Source of the DNA: Pipra filicauda
Lineage: Eukaryota; Chordata; Aves; Passeriformes; Pipridae
Length of the DNA: 64,000 nucleotides
Direction of reading: 5' to 3'
Assembly (NCBI RefSeq): GCF_003945595.2
Contig: NW_024104403.1
Coordinates: 558,001 to 622,000, forward strand
Shown here: piece by piece, positions 34,381 through 48,300 of the stretch
How the letters are laid out: every line of letters starts with the position of its first letter
Position numbering within the stretch: position 1 is the stretch's first letter
Translations under genes and position numbers: made by a program
Notes under the pieces: generated by a model
Told to the model about the DNA's origin: nothing
Seen by the model: only the letters and a program-made list of their open reading frames with translations
The model's database searches: none

Positions 34381-37300
34381 TAGAAGAATAAAGAAGAAGA
34401 AAGATAGTTTAGCATTAAGAAAAAAATAAAACATAACACTGAAACATCCAAAAGGACTCCTTTGGACAATATAATCCATAGCTCAGCACACCAGTAAAAC
34501 TGCACAAAAGAGAGACAGAAAGGCAAAAAGCAAACTAGACAAAGCTTGCATTGCCACATCACAGCATGAAACCACCAGAATAATTCTATGTTATCAACAA
34601 ACAGTCATCACCTTTACAGAAACAAGATTTATTTATGGCTTGGCAAGACCCTGTCTGGTAATTTTTTTCCTGATATTTAACTTTTCTTTTCATGATATAA
34701 TCATTTAGCTTCTATTGACTTCTTGTTTCAGTGTAAACAATTTTCCTTCCATCTTCTTGCTTCACCCTTCAAACTTCAGTGGACAGCTATTTCTCTTTGG
34801 ACCTTTCTGTACAAAGTGGCAACAACCGAATGACGTTTAAAGTCTACGAGCCACTTTTAATCAAACAGCAGTGCATGTTCCTGTCTTCAGAAATGGGATA
34901 CTTACTGTGTTCTTTTTAATTGCCAATTCTGTAACTGTCAAATAACCAATTTTGTCTTGTCAAGTTTTGATCTTTTAAAAGCCTACCACTATTAATCCTG
35001 CTTTTCTAAACACACTTGCTCAGACAACTTTGTTTGCTACTGTTCAATATCAGTTACACACTTACTTAAGTAACACGGCAGAAACCAATTTTTCTTGGTA
35101 TCTCTTTGGGGATAGAATTGGAAAAATAATTAGGAAAACAGAAAATTAATTCAACATATTTTATTCAGGATAGTTCATGGGAGAAGGAAGTTAAGAGAAA
35201 CTGCATTTGTTGCCAAATCGAGGTTTGTCATCTATTGAGAAGAGGAACTGCACTCAAAATAAAAAAGACTAAATGCATCTAAACCAAAAAAAAAACCCCA
35301 GTAAGGTTGCAAATAATAAATGGAGGTCAGCACATAAATCTCTTAGGTCGCTTTACTGTCTAAAGCAAGCATAGCTTTATATGAGAAGGATATAAAGAAA
35401 TTGTTGCTGCTTACAAGATTCTTCATCTTTGTAGATCTTAGGCCCTACAGTTTTATGTGCTCTTCTAATAGTCTCCAAAAGTTAAATCTGTGTCTGTATG
35501 TGAATGAAAAAGTACAGATCACAAAAGAGGTAGCATGATGGACTTCCAACTCTGCACAGCAGGAGTAGGTTCTTAAGCTTAAAAACAGAAAAAGAAAAAA
35601 GTAACCAACTGTCTTTTTTAATTACTAACATGTATTCGCTTCAGCAACAATTTTAATCCTAGATTTGCTTTTGGACTTGTCCTTCCCTGCAGTATTTGGC
35701 AACTTATTGGAAATGCAAGATTTATTTTAAACTTGATTAAAACGTTGAAAAGAACATTTAATATTGATGTTGAATCTTGGTAGGATGTCCTGAAGACCAT
35801 TTGGAATATTTATTTACCTATACAAAACAGAAATATCCATATAATTTCATACACTGTAGCTGACAGATAGAAAAATAGTTACAAGAACATTAACTTCTAG
35901 GAAGTACAGTTTTTAAAATATATGTGTATGGAAATAAATTTAAGAAAGCCTTGTACAGCTGGTAGAAGAAAGCTTTCTACTTTATCCAGTGCAATATACT
36001 CTTGCATTAAATGACAGAGTTGCAGCTTGTTCAGTCTTCTTCTTAATTTGGGTTGTCTGTGTCCTTATATTAATTTTTTTCACAATATGAAACTTTTTCA
36101 AATATTTTAATTATTTTCAAATAAATTATGTCAACTATCCTGGACCTAATCCTGAGCATAAAATTTACTTTCTTAACAAATATTTAACATTAGGTTAATT
36201 TTTAACTGATTTGCAAAATGTTTTCTTAAATTAGAGTTCCTTTTTTTACCATCAGCAATAGGTCATACGCCAGCAACTTCAAAATTGCCTGTTGGAAGCA
36301 AGTAGGGTACGCTGCTACAAGATTTGTCAATAAACTCTCTCACACATAGCATCATAAAATATTTTATTTACTTTCTTCCTCTGGTTAGTTCATAATTTGA
36401 CTAATTTAAAAATGTGACACACATTGCAAAAGTATCATTTGGTATATTTTACTTTATTCCTCTAAGAGCAATGTGTCAAAGTACTCTGCTGTTGTTCCTA
36501 GTCCTGATCATTATGAAGATATATTAGTCACAGATTCGCTGTCCTCACTTTACCATATTAAGATTCAACAATGACAACTATTCACATCAGCTTGGACTTT
36601 GCCCTAATTTTTTTTCATATCTTAGTTTCATTAGACACCTCCTAGACAAATTTTTAGGCTTTTTTTTCCTCCAAAACTTCCTTACCAACACAAAAGTATT
36701 ATGTATAAATTATGTATATGGATACCAAATTCAAAATTTTTATTCCTTTAGCCACCTGTGTCCTAGAGTAGTAAAATCTTCCTATACCTGGAAGCAATGA
36801 CTACTGTCTCAGCCTCAGAGTAGGGCTGAATTTGATTAGATTCATTCCTTGACTTCCACATGTCCTCAAATGGCTTCGACACGCTTAGAGATGGATGTCA
36901 TTCAAAAGTCCATCCTCTCTCACATATTCTCAAATGGAAACTTCCTCTTTGACATTTGAAGTGCTTCAAAGCCCGCACCAGGGTTTTTACTATTCAGCCA
37001 CACATATCTGGGGATGGTTCAGCAGAGCTCCCAGAACCCTCCCAATGGCAGCAGTTCCTTTATGCCCTTAAAGCGGCTGTCAAGCCAAGAACACACAGGT
37101 TTTCCCGGCGCACACGTGCCGCACTCTCTTTAAAATAACCTAACCAACGAAAAGGTCCCCCAATCCCAGCCAACAGGGAAGGACAGAGATGCACAAGTGC
37201 ATTTATTATGGGTCTGCAAAAAATAAAATCTATGCAGTTAGCTTCATGTTCTCACCAAAGCTGTTGAACCTGGCAGAAATTTCTGCATGTTTTGCTCCCG

Positions 37301-40300
37301 GCTGTGTCACAGCCACCTTTCAATTTGAAGTATTCTTTCTTTACTAGGCCCCTGATCTTTTTTATGCCCCGATATTCAACTGAAGATTTCAAGCCTGAAG
37401 CTTCCAGAAACTTCCTCATCTCAAGGAAACATTGTTCAAAGCGTGTTGGTATGTTGGATTAGTCCACTTTACATCCATTTTTGCTCTGTGTTTTCCATTT
37501 CCATTGTGAAAGCTGTACCTGTAAATGTGAGAATACCACTTTTCTCGTCCGCAGTTAGCAGGGATAAATCACCTTAGTCATGATTAAGTATGCAATGTCA
37601 CTCTGCATATAGTATGCTGTGCAGCTTGCTTAAGTCATTTTATTAAGGGCAGCACAGACAGAAATCCTGGATAGCTTCTGCTCATGTGCTGTGTAGTCTC
37701 AAGGTGTATGCACAGTAAGTCTGATGCAGCTAGGAAATGTAGGATTTACACTGTGTAAGCTACTGTGCCCACTCTGTTCATGTGTGAAAGGTCCAAGAAT
37801 TTCTGAAAATGCTTATGAACAGCAAACTAGAAATCCTGTGTTTCATACAACAGTCTTATTCTTATGGCATTATTTGCTTAAAGCCACTTCTCACACATAA
37901 TTTACAGACACATTCAAAATACAAGTTGAAATGCAACACGTGTTTCCAAAAGTACATACAATTCACAACATAAAAAGGGCATAAGCTTCAGATGGTTAAA
38001 TCCAATCAGAACAGACTATTTTTGACAGCATGTTAAAAATATGCCTTTAGATAATTTATTTATAAAGTGATTCTGTTTGGGTATTAACTCTAAGACCTCA
38101 TGAATACATAACATGGAGTAAATAAATGCCTTCATAAAAATTTTTTCTCACTATAAAAAGTTCAGGAACTGGAAATTTATCCACTTGTGTCATGGAGCAG
38201 TAGAAACTTCCTACACTGACTTTTTAAAAGCCCTCCTGACTGATTTTTACAGATCTTGTTTCACATCAGTGCTATTTTTGATATCCATGCTAAAGAATTT
38301 ATACAGATTATGTCTCTCAGAGATTTAAACACTTATTTCTCTTGCTTGGACTCACATTTTTTGTCCAGTATTGAAAGAAATGAACAAAAAGACAGAAACT
38401 GGTGGAAAAAAGACCAAAACAACAAACACCACCAAAAAACCCTTGAAAGGGCAATGGTATTTTGTTAAGTGATCATAATGTTTACATGTTACTAACAGGC
38501 TTTACTATGACACAAATTGGCTGTCATTCTCCAAACCACTATTACTCCATGTAGAGTATTCACCTAAACTAAAATTTACACAAATCTCAAACCAATATCC
38601 AAGTAATTTGGTCCTTTGAAATTTAATCAGTGTAATCTATTTATACAATCATAAGGTGCACCAACATTTCAAATCTGAATTTCGACAAATTATCCCTGCT
38701 TTGAATGAGACTCCTAAAGAGGCGTTCCAATCTCCACTTCTGTTCATGCATTTCTCAAATATCAACTTTTTTTGGCTCTCCGTTCTACATACAAGTTTTT
38801 TTAATAGAACCAAACCCAAAGACGTGTACACTTTGAATATTTGTTCAAAATAAAGCTTCATATAGAAATTATTAAAAATCTTAAACTGCCATATGGCTAT
38901 TTCCACGTACCTAAACCCAATAGTGTTATATTTGTCTGCGTGCATTTCTTCACATGCAAAAATATAACATTTAAACATGACACTTATAAAAAGTAAATAA
39001 GACAGAACTTAGCCAATGTAATTCAAAGTCAGAAATATTAATTGTTTGGTAAGATCTATTCACAGTAGTTCAACCTTTGAAGTTTTCTATGAAGAGCTAA
39101 AATAGTCAGAATCAAAAAAGCTACAGCTTGAGATACTTCAATGAGCTGTGCAATATAATTGCACAGCTAATAGAAGCATAATCATCTCAGCAGGAATTAA
39201 ATAAGGCAAATACAACTGCTGAGTTGTTTTTCAATATTATTAATTTCAAAGCATATCTTGCACATGCTGGCATATTTAGGGAAGCAAGGCAACTCCAGAT
39301 CACAAGAGTATACATTTTAAGGGTTTTCTTCTGATGATGCAGCATGTAATGAGAAAACTTTGAAACTAACTTAATTCAAATATTTAGTGTACACATAAAA
39401 AATAAATCCAAATCCCATATATTCCATACTTCAACTTACTGCACTTAAACGTGTTTCTTACAAATTGAACTAGAGAAGAAATAGGTAGAATTAAGCCAGC
39501 AGCTATGTAAACACTATAATTTTTAATTTTTTATTTTCCCATATTTCATGTTTAAAAAATAAGGATAACTTTCTTAATCCTTTTTCAGCACATAAATTCC
39601 TTATTCTGTATGGAAGAGTATTGTAGTGCAGTTGCTGCATAAGAAACAACAAAAAGCAGAAGGGCTGCAAAGAGCAGAAATGTAGCTTAGGTGCTACTTC
39701 TCACAAAGACTGAGGGGGAAAAAACCCAACCAATAATGAACCGGAGCAGTATGCAGCAATACAGTCACTGGCTTTACATTTTGAAATCTCTAAAAGGTCA
39801 GGTTAAAAGGTGTCATGTACTCACAGCCTTTTAAAGTCTGACACCAGTGGTGACAGTAGCACTCCAGACTTGAGCATCCAGCAGTCTGAGAACAGATGGC
39901 AGAAGGGATATTTCTTTGAAAGTTTCTTTGAAATCCCAATTCTTGTGCAGCCTGTCCAGCCTTGAATCCACGGGCATAGCACTAATGTAATGCTCAAATC
40001 TGTTTTATTTGTCATGAGTCTGCAAGCATTCCATCATTCCTACAGAATCAAGATGCCAAAATACACTTGTCTCCTTAAGAAATTCACACAGTTAATGGAG
40101 ACTGGTTTACTTGTTAGATTCAAAAGAAAGAGAAAACCAGACAGCCTGCTTGGCAAATTGAACGGTATGTTTTCTGATCACAAAATCTTCTATAGCCAGG
40201 CTTTCTTATAGGCATTCACCACTCATGTTGCCAGAAATATCTTTCTAGAAATGCTTCAGGCTCAATGAACTATTGCCAGTTTCAAGACAAGATTTTTATA

Positions 40301-41513
40301 AGCCCTGCCTAGGCTGTCAGCACACAAACACAAACCACCTCTTTCTAGGAACTGCAGCTCCACCAGGACATCTCTTCCTCAGCATCTGCTACGTCCAAGT
40401 CACCTCAGTGTAAGGGGGACAGAGGATACAACTGAAGATTGGTGGATTTCTTCTAGAATTGAAATTCTGGAATTTATGGTTTCTAGTCCTAGTGATATTC
40501 CTGGTGACTACTAAAGGTTTTTGAAAGTAAGTAGAGAAATTGATAAGCTCCAGAGTATGCCTAATTTCAAGGTAATTTAGAGTATTTTTCATCTTGTCTG
40601 ATTTGGCCTAATATCAAATTGAAACTTTTCTTTGAACCATTTTTAGAGTTCTATCTAATGCTCGCTTTGACTCTAGACAAAGACAGTAAAGACTGAAATT
40701 CTCTGAAATGAAATTCTGATTTCTAATCTGTCTGTTACTGTTTGCTTTTCTTCTGACCACCAAGGCTGTTGTAATCACAATAATTTCATGAGGAATAAAA
40801 CTTAGTTTAGCTCTACTATCAAAGTGTGCTTGAAAAACATGAGTATAATAGGATTTTTAATAGAGGTGCCTTTATTCAAAATGCTCTACATATTTCCTTA
40901 AAATAAGCACCTGGCATACAAACAACAGATGGTAAAGCATATGGTTTATCACTTACAGATATAACCAAACAAAACTTCTAAAGCCACTCAAAAAGCAGGA
41001 GTGATCCAGGTAGCCTTGGGTCAACTGAGTAAACACAACTGGACAACAGCCTTGTCTCTCAGACGAGCAGCAACTGGCCAGACATGTGTGAGTGGTCTTG
41101 ATTCATGTACATAAACTGAAACAGCCTGGTCCTTTCCAAATGCCATCAGAGCCACAGGGGCATGTCAATGCCCTGACACTTGGCACCAGCTGTAACAACT
41201 GCCCAGAGTGCACAGACTTTGCCAGGATCCTCTATCTGATGGCACAGAAAGTCTGCTATTAGGCTGGTGCTGTGTTTTATTATTAATTAGACATATCTGC
41301 ATCTCCACAACATCTGTAAGGGTGCTGTGTAATGCAGAGTTAAGAGGAGGATAATGAAACCAGGAGTACTGTGAACAAATAATAAAGTAATCTTACTTCC
41401 ACCTTCGCCTGTGACGCAGTAGGAATGAACATATTTTATGATAATACCATTTTAAATGATTTTTCAAGCCTTTTTAATTTCTTTTCATTTGCTTTTATTA
41501 CAGTCTTAGTGTG

Positions 41514-41541
41514 AGCACATGCATAAGCATATGCATGTGCT
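41514..41541. repeat. Inverted repeat, 11 bp arms, 6 bp loop
   Basis: AGCACATGCAT and its exact reverse complement flank AAGCAT. More alternating purine-pyrimidine sequence (CATGCATGTGCATG) follows directly. Confidence 0.85.
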
Positions 41542-42279
41542 TTCATGCATGTGCATGTTGCCAATGAACCTTCTTTTAAAAGGAAAAAGGATGCTTTTTC
41601 ATATTCAGGATTGAATTTAGTTGAGTCTCGTGTTATACTTAAGAAGTTTCTGTTTTGATAAGGCATGGTGTGTGCCCCTTTTAATAAGAGCTCGTGAATT
41701 TTCCTCATTGAAAATATAAATATTCTATCAAATAAGCAAATGTGGGGTTTTTTTGTCTTTGCCTTAACATAGTTGCATAAGTAGTGGGAAATAGTTTATA
41801 TAGGCTAGAAATGTCTTATTTTCATCCCCTAAAAAGACAGCTGGCTTTTGATCACAAACCTAACTTAAGCTAACTTGTGCCCAGGACAAGGAAGTAAACA
41901 AATGCTGTATGTCAGGTCTATGTGGAATACAAAGTCAGAAACTCAGGAATCTGAAGGCTTTAGATCTGCCTTTAGCAAAAAGAACATCTAATACTGAATG
42001 AATAACCTGCAATAGCAAACAGCTAAGGTCTACCAGATCTCAGAAAACATGCTTCAAAAGAAGGAACCTATTTTTGTGGCTAAGATACAAGAACTCTCAG
42101 TGGACAAAAGAAGATGTTCTGGTTGCTGTTTAAGATAAATATAACAATATTTCTCATTGTGGAATATAGAATGTGGTTAAAAATCAAACATAACTTTCTT
42201 TTTGGTAAGTGTTATTTTGTGAGGCACTTGAGGCCATCAACAGGGATTGTCTTTGCCACCCCTTTTAAACTTAAAAATG

Positions 42280-42308
42280 TAACTAGTGCAATTAGGATGC
42301 ACTAGTTA
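42280..42308. repeat. Inverted repeat, 11 bp arms, 7 bp loop
   Basis: TAACTAGTGCA and its exact reverse complement flank ATTAGGA. No transposon terminus is recognised around it. Confidence 0.85.
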
Positions 42309-45300
42309 ATTATATATTCTTTGCTAAGTCTTCAGATAATTTAGCTTCTTGGCTGAGTGGACATAAGAAAAGCCTTACAACAGCAGCCTTGCTAGTCCAA
42401 ACTAAGGGAAAAGAAATATATGACCGAGGGCAAAATTGTAGAGAATGTATTTAGAAAATATTTATTGAGAACAAAGGTAAAGTGCACATCTCTCAATGTT
42501 AAAACTCATTTATTTATGCCATATAAGACACACAAACCAAAATAGCTCATCCTTATGCAAAAAATAGTCTCAAAATATGTCAAGGATTAGTGTTTTAAGT
42601 GCTAAATAAATTAAACTATTAAATGGCAAAATCTTACTTTTTTTCCTCTTTGAACTCAAGATTATTATTAATTGCCAAAAGTGATTTTCTTTTGTCTCCA
42701 ACAAATCAGAAAAGGTGTAACCTTGCAGGTTAACTCTATTAAATAATTCAAAATCAGATAAGTAGGGTATGTACTTACACTAAAATATCTCACTCTTCTT
42801 TTTTCTGCTGTATTACCACTGGTGCCTCTGAAATGCTAGAGTTGCTATTTTATGGCTTTGCACATCAATTCCTTTTAGCTAAATATTTTTCTTCAGAGAT
42901 TCTAGAGCCAGCACACATGTATGACACTCCCTTAATATTACAAAATCCAGGAAATACTTAAATTTAAGAAAAAATGTATTGAAATGGAAATATAATAATG
43001 CAAATATATAGTGTTACTCCCTTTCTGAAACATCATTGTTGCTATGGCAATTCTCAAATCTAATATTTTCACGAGAAAGCCTTCTTCATTGAAAGAGTCT
43101 GAATTTATATCCACCTTCATATTTGTATGCTCAATTACACTTCAGAAACAGCACATGAAAGATTTAGTTCTGCTTCTATAAGTTTTAGTGAATTCTCTAA
43201 GTAGATATTTCTTAATATTTAGTCCCATATTCCATGACCATGAAGATCAAAATCAAGTTCCTTTTTTTCTTCTCCTGGAAATCAGTTGACACTACCTTGA
43301 CAGCTTTTAGACATTCTATCAGTTATTCTACATGGGAATAAATATAAATGACTAATAGATTTGAACCATCAAAATGGAAATGTTACTACCTTGAAGTTAT
43401 TTTGATAGAAAAATATGTATGTTAACTCATAACAGCAAAGAATGCTTGTATTTAAATCTTTCCTCTGGTGATGTTCTTAAGAGTTTAATAAACCAGAGTA
43501 AGTATCTCATCATGAAGTTATTCTAAAAGTTGGCAAATCATTATTAATTTGTTGATAATTGACTGCAATAACATTAATCCAAGCACTTTCTTTCACTCTT
43601 TCTTATGTATAATAAACAGTTCAATAGGAATCTCACTGCGATACAGCATTAATTAATATCTACTTGTTGTAGAGTTACAGGTTTCCAATAGCCTGTGTGA
43701 CAATTACCCTTTACAGGAAATGTCAAATCTTTCTTATTTCAACTGTATTCATTATAACAGCATTACAACATGCCATATGCTTCTACTGTAATTCCAGTGC
43801 AACCAGCAAAGAATGATATAGCACCAAAAAGTCCTAGTACTTAACATGAATGTTCAGAAAGGACACTCAACACTTCTGACTCTCTGTGGAGACTCAGAAA
43901 GGGCTTGGTGAATTTAATACCAAAACCACCTTGCATCATTTTGCTAAGTGCTGAAGATATGCAGCGTCCCTGTGGGAAGGGAAACAAAAATGCCTCAACA
44001 TTTTCTTCCCTCTCCTGCAAAGGTACAGTAAGTGAGGAAGCAATTCAAAGAAGAAGTGATCACACATATGAAAAAAATATGTGTCTTATAACACCAACTT
44101 TATAGCACCAGTTTCAAATCTGGCAGTGTAAACACAGGCACTCATTAAGAGCCTAACTGAAATTAAAAAAAAAACCGTAAGTGACAGATCGTAGAGGCCA
44201 AAGCACATGTTCCAACAACTTGGAGCAGGATCATGGTCTTCAGGCAATTTTCATTCAGTTCAAGGTGAAAAAATAATACTTCTCATGGTTAAATTTCATG
44301 GCTTTTTTTCCTTTTAGGCCCAATAGAATTAGTCTTAATAGTCACATTTCCCCAAGGGCTTATAAAGCATAAGTTTCAGAATGCAGTGTGATAGGTATAA
44401 TACACACATGACTGTACACATATAAAGGATTGCTAAAATACACTTTTAAAAGCCTTGCTTATTGCTGTCTCTGCTTTGGAATTCAGAAATCAGCAAAAGA
44501 GGCATAGAGGGATATTGGTCCCAGCTATCAACTTCAGGAAATATACTGGAAATCCAGGAAAAAAAGTAGGCAGGGTTTCTTTATATTTTCAAATATAAAA
44601 TCTTGAATTGTCTAGTTATTTACTGTACTACAGTGCACTTAAAAGCTAGCACTTTTATTCTAGACCAAGGATTGGTTTTAGTGATGTTTTTATGATGCAA
44701 AAATAATTGTGTCCCTGTTGAAGACAATTCACACACTGGTAGCTCAAGAGAGACCACTCACCAATAAAACTGCAAGTTGATGTTTACGTTATTTCCACTT
44801 ATATGAAGTATTTTGGTAGGTTAAAGTGATTTTCTTGAAATGTGACTAAGATGGTAGCTTATCATAGCTTTTAGCATATCATTGCTATGCTAAAGACAGG
44901 TTAATGACTACATAAAAAATCATGCATATTTCTATAGTACACTTACAAACCTATTTTAAGTTCAAGAAAAGCACAACTGATGTGTGCTGTTTTTCCTGTC
45001 CTTTTTTTCAGACAGATTCAGCATAAAAGACATTGCCTTTCCAGTTATTACACAAAGATTAAGCACTAGAAACAGATGGGGAGAATTTATTTATTTATTT
45101 GCATCTCCAACCATCTCCTCCTTTCACCAGTTTTTATCTGGCCTCAGTTAACTTTTATTTATTCCATATTTATTCATCTGCTTCACTCCTTGCTAGTTCT
45201 CTGCAGCTTTTGGAAGAACACATAAATAATAAGATATTAAACACTGCTCTTGGTCTGTTGTGACTTCTCCCTTTCATTTAAGCACATTCTGGGACTTTCA

Positions 45301-48300
45301 AGAAGACTCTTGCTCTGTGAATAAGACTTCTGAGGGTCTGAATGTTGAATTATTGAAACCTTGGAGGTACAGTAGCACACTGATTGAGGGAGGCAGTTAT
45401 GACTCAGAACTATATCATCTTTTATTTTGATATAATCACAAAATCATAAAACAGAATATTAATATAGTGTATACACACCACAAAATGATATTTCACTACA
45501 GCATGCACATCAAAAAGTAATATATTTCCCGAAACCAAATAACCATAATGAAAATTATTCAACATGTTCCTATTAAAATTACATTAAAATTCATTCATTG
45601 CTCTAAAAAGTTTTAATTTTGAAAGTATTTATTCCTACCAAAGCAAGTCAGACAGTTCTAAAAATAGCCTTAACCAATACATGTGGGGACTGAATGCAAC
45701 CTTATTTAGTCTGGACAAACCAAAATCTAAATCTTAACCTTCATCTAACCTAATGTTAAAGCCAATGAGCTTTACATGCTTTAAGAATTATTTTTCTAAG
45801 GTGAAAATAATTCTCTGTTGTCTAATTTTGGTGCATTTTCTAGCAGTTAATCTTCTGATATTTTATGTAATTAGCTTAAATCATAAGACATTAACAAGTT
45901 CATTGTACTTTGCAAAAAATTAATCCTGAGATAAGTAGGACAGTCTAGCGAAAAAGCCTCAGGAATCGTGTTGAACAGCTCACATAGACCTCATGCAGCC
46001 ACCCCATGCAAATGTGATCTTCATTAGAAAAGATTTCCTCACGGCTTTAAAAAGAAGTTATGATATTGCTACTATGCTGGCTCTTCATCCTCTTTTAATA
46101 ACAATTTTCCTGCCATATTAATGACAAATACATCATAATTATCTCTCTTCACCTTCAGCTGGAACACCACAGAACAGTTCTTAATCTAATTGCATCTCTA
46201 AATTCATAGAAAAACAGTCAATCATGGTAAAGACTTGTTTGACTGCGAAATCGTTAATGAGTCAAACAATTAAGACTATCATTTCCTCTGTAATTCACAG
46301 ATTCGTGACAGGAACATCATTGTGATATGAAACACTGAAACACTTTCTAGACAGTGGGAGGAGTTTGTAACTTCTGATTTCCTTCATTCTGTCAACTTTT
46401 CCAGCCCAGCAACATTAAAATAAGTGCTGACATCTAGTTCAAGCCTGGGCACCATTTCTGCAGAAAGTTCCACTACACCTTACTAACATCAGAAGACTGG
46501 TTTAGAGGTTATGGAACATCAATTTGTTCTGTTTCCCCTCCACACCTGGGAGCCCAAGTATATTCTTTAAAATGGTAATACAATTAATCAGTATGATGGC
46601 TTGGGAATGTAATGTAAACTGAATTTAAAAAACCCAATTCCAGAATACCAAATTCATTTAGCACAAACAACGGTTTAGCTTAAGGTCAGAGAACCCCAGT
46701 TCTGAAGAATATGTAGAACAAAAGTATGGTTTCTTTACAGAGCATTAAGTGCTAAGCATTTCATAACAACAGAATTTTCAAAAGTACAGGTTAGGGTACA
46801 TCCAACAAGATTATCGGGCTTGCAAACCAACCCAACTAATGAACAAATATATCTGTGGTTACACCCACCACATCCAAACAGAATCTGGCCCGGGTGCGTT
46901 CTGAACTCAAAGGCTGAAGCTTGGAATAGACCAGCCTTTAAAAAAACTTAGTAAATTTTTTAATTTCAGAAAAAACTTTTATTTTTATGACCTCAGAATC
47001 TCATACATATGTAGAGTTTTTACTTTCTTTGTCCAACACTGCTGCATCTATTTCCCCTGGTAATGTGAATACCAAAGCTATTTCCCCTATCCCCCCAGAT
47101 GCCAATGCCTTAATAGAAGCTAAACAACGATCCAGTAAATAAACAGTAATTACAACTACTTATATCACCAATTTATAACGAGCACACATATCCCTATGTA
47201 TGCACTAATTTTCTTTTACAAGACTAATGTATTCTGGTAATATCTACATCAACATCAGCAAAATACTAATACTAAATGAGATTTGAAAATTTGTTTCTAG
47301 ACTTTTTTATCTGAGTGTTGCAAGTGCTAGGGCAAAATTTAAGAAACTAAGACAAAAAGTAAGAAGAAAAAATATTACTTTTACAGTTGTTTTAACTTAA
47401 AATAGATATAAGAAGTGCAGCACAAAATAAAATAGCACAGTATTTCTCTGTGCCTGAAAACAGTGATGAAAAGGGAGTTGTTTAAATTTAGTCTCTCTCT
47501 GTTCATTAATATTCCATGAGATAATTACGATAGACTCAAACTAATTTATTTAAATTATAAAATAATTTTAGCAAATAATTTTGTTCTGTAGAACATGCTG
47601 AAACAGTTTATTAACAACATTTATTATCCCTAACAAGAGCTGCATCACTTAGTTTGATACAGAAGCCATATAATGTTGGATGTGTGGCTCCTAAAGTAGG
47701 ATTTCCTAAGTATAACACAATTTCAAACATTTGTTTTCAGAAGATATGATCTTGAAGACAGCCAAACATAAACAGATGGTTTTTTGATTGCCCAGGTGTA
47801 GGTCAGCAAGAACAGTAATCTTTTGGGAAAAAACAAATCTCTCTCTTCTATTTCCCTCATTTACTGAAACACCCAAGCCTAAAACAACTGGGAATGACCC
47901 AAACTAACTGCCCACTAACACCTTTTACAAGACAGTGGGAAAGAAGTAGAATGGGAACACTGTGCCTGCAAATTCTGGAAAGCATTCAAGGTCTCCCAGT
48001 AACATCTATGGTACACTGTATTTTCTTGCCATTGTCTACTGCAGAGCAGTAATTCCTTAAGGCCTGTAGGAAGGCACGACCAAACCCAACCTCTTGAGAA
48101 ACTTGCAAACATCTTATCTTCATGCCTATAAATATCATCAACAACATTCCAGAAGAAATGATAGTTTATCTTCTAATATAGGTCTATTTTTGAAATCAGC
48201 TTGCTCAGCGTCAGCACTGTATTATAAATACTATCGTAGAAGTGTAGCCTAGAATATATTCTGGAGACAGCCAGCCAGATGCAAATACTGTATTCTAGAA

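Noticed and set aside
41141..41244. 10 bp inverted repeat TGCCATCAGA / TCTGATGGCA 84 bp apart
   Set aside because: It is too short and too far apart to distinguish from chance; no element ends or target duplication are seen.
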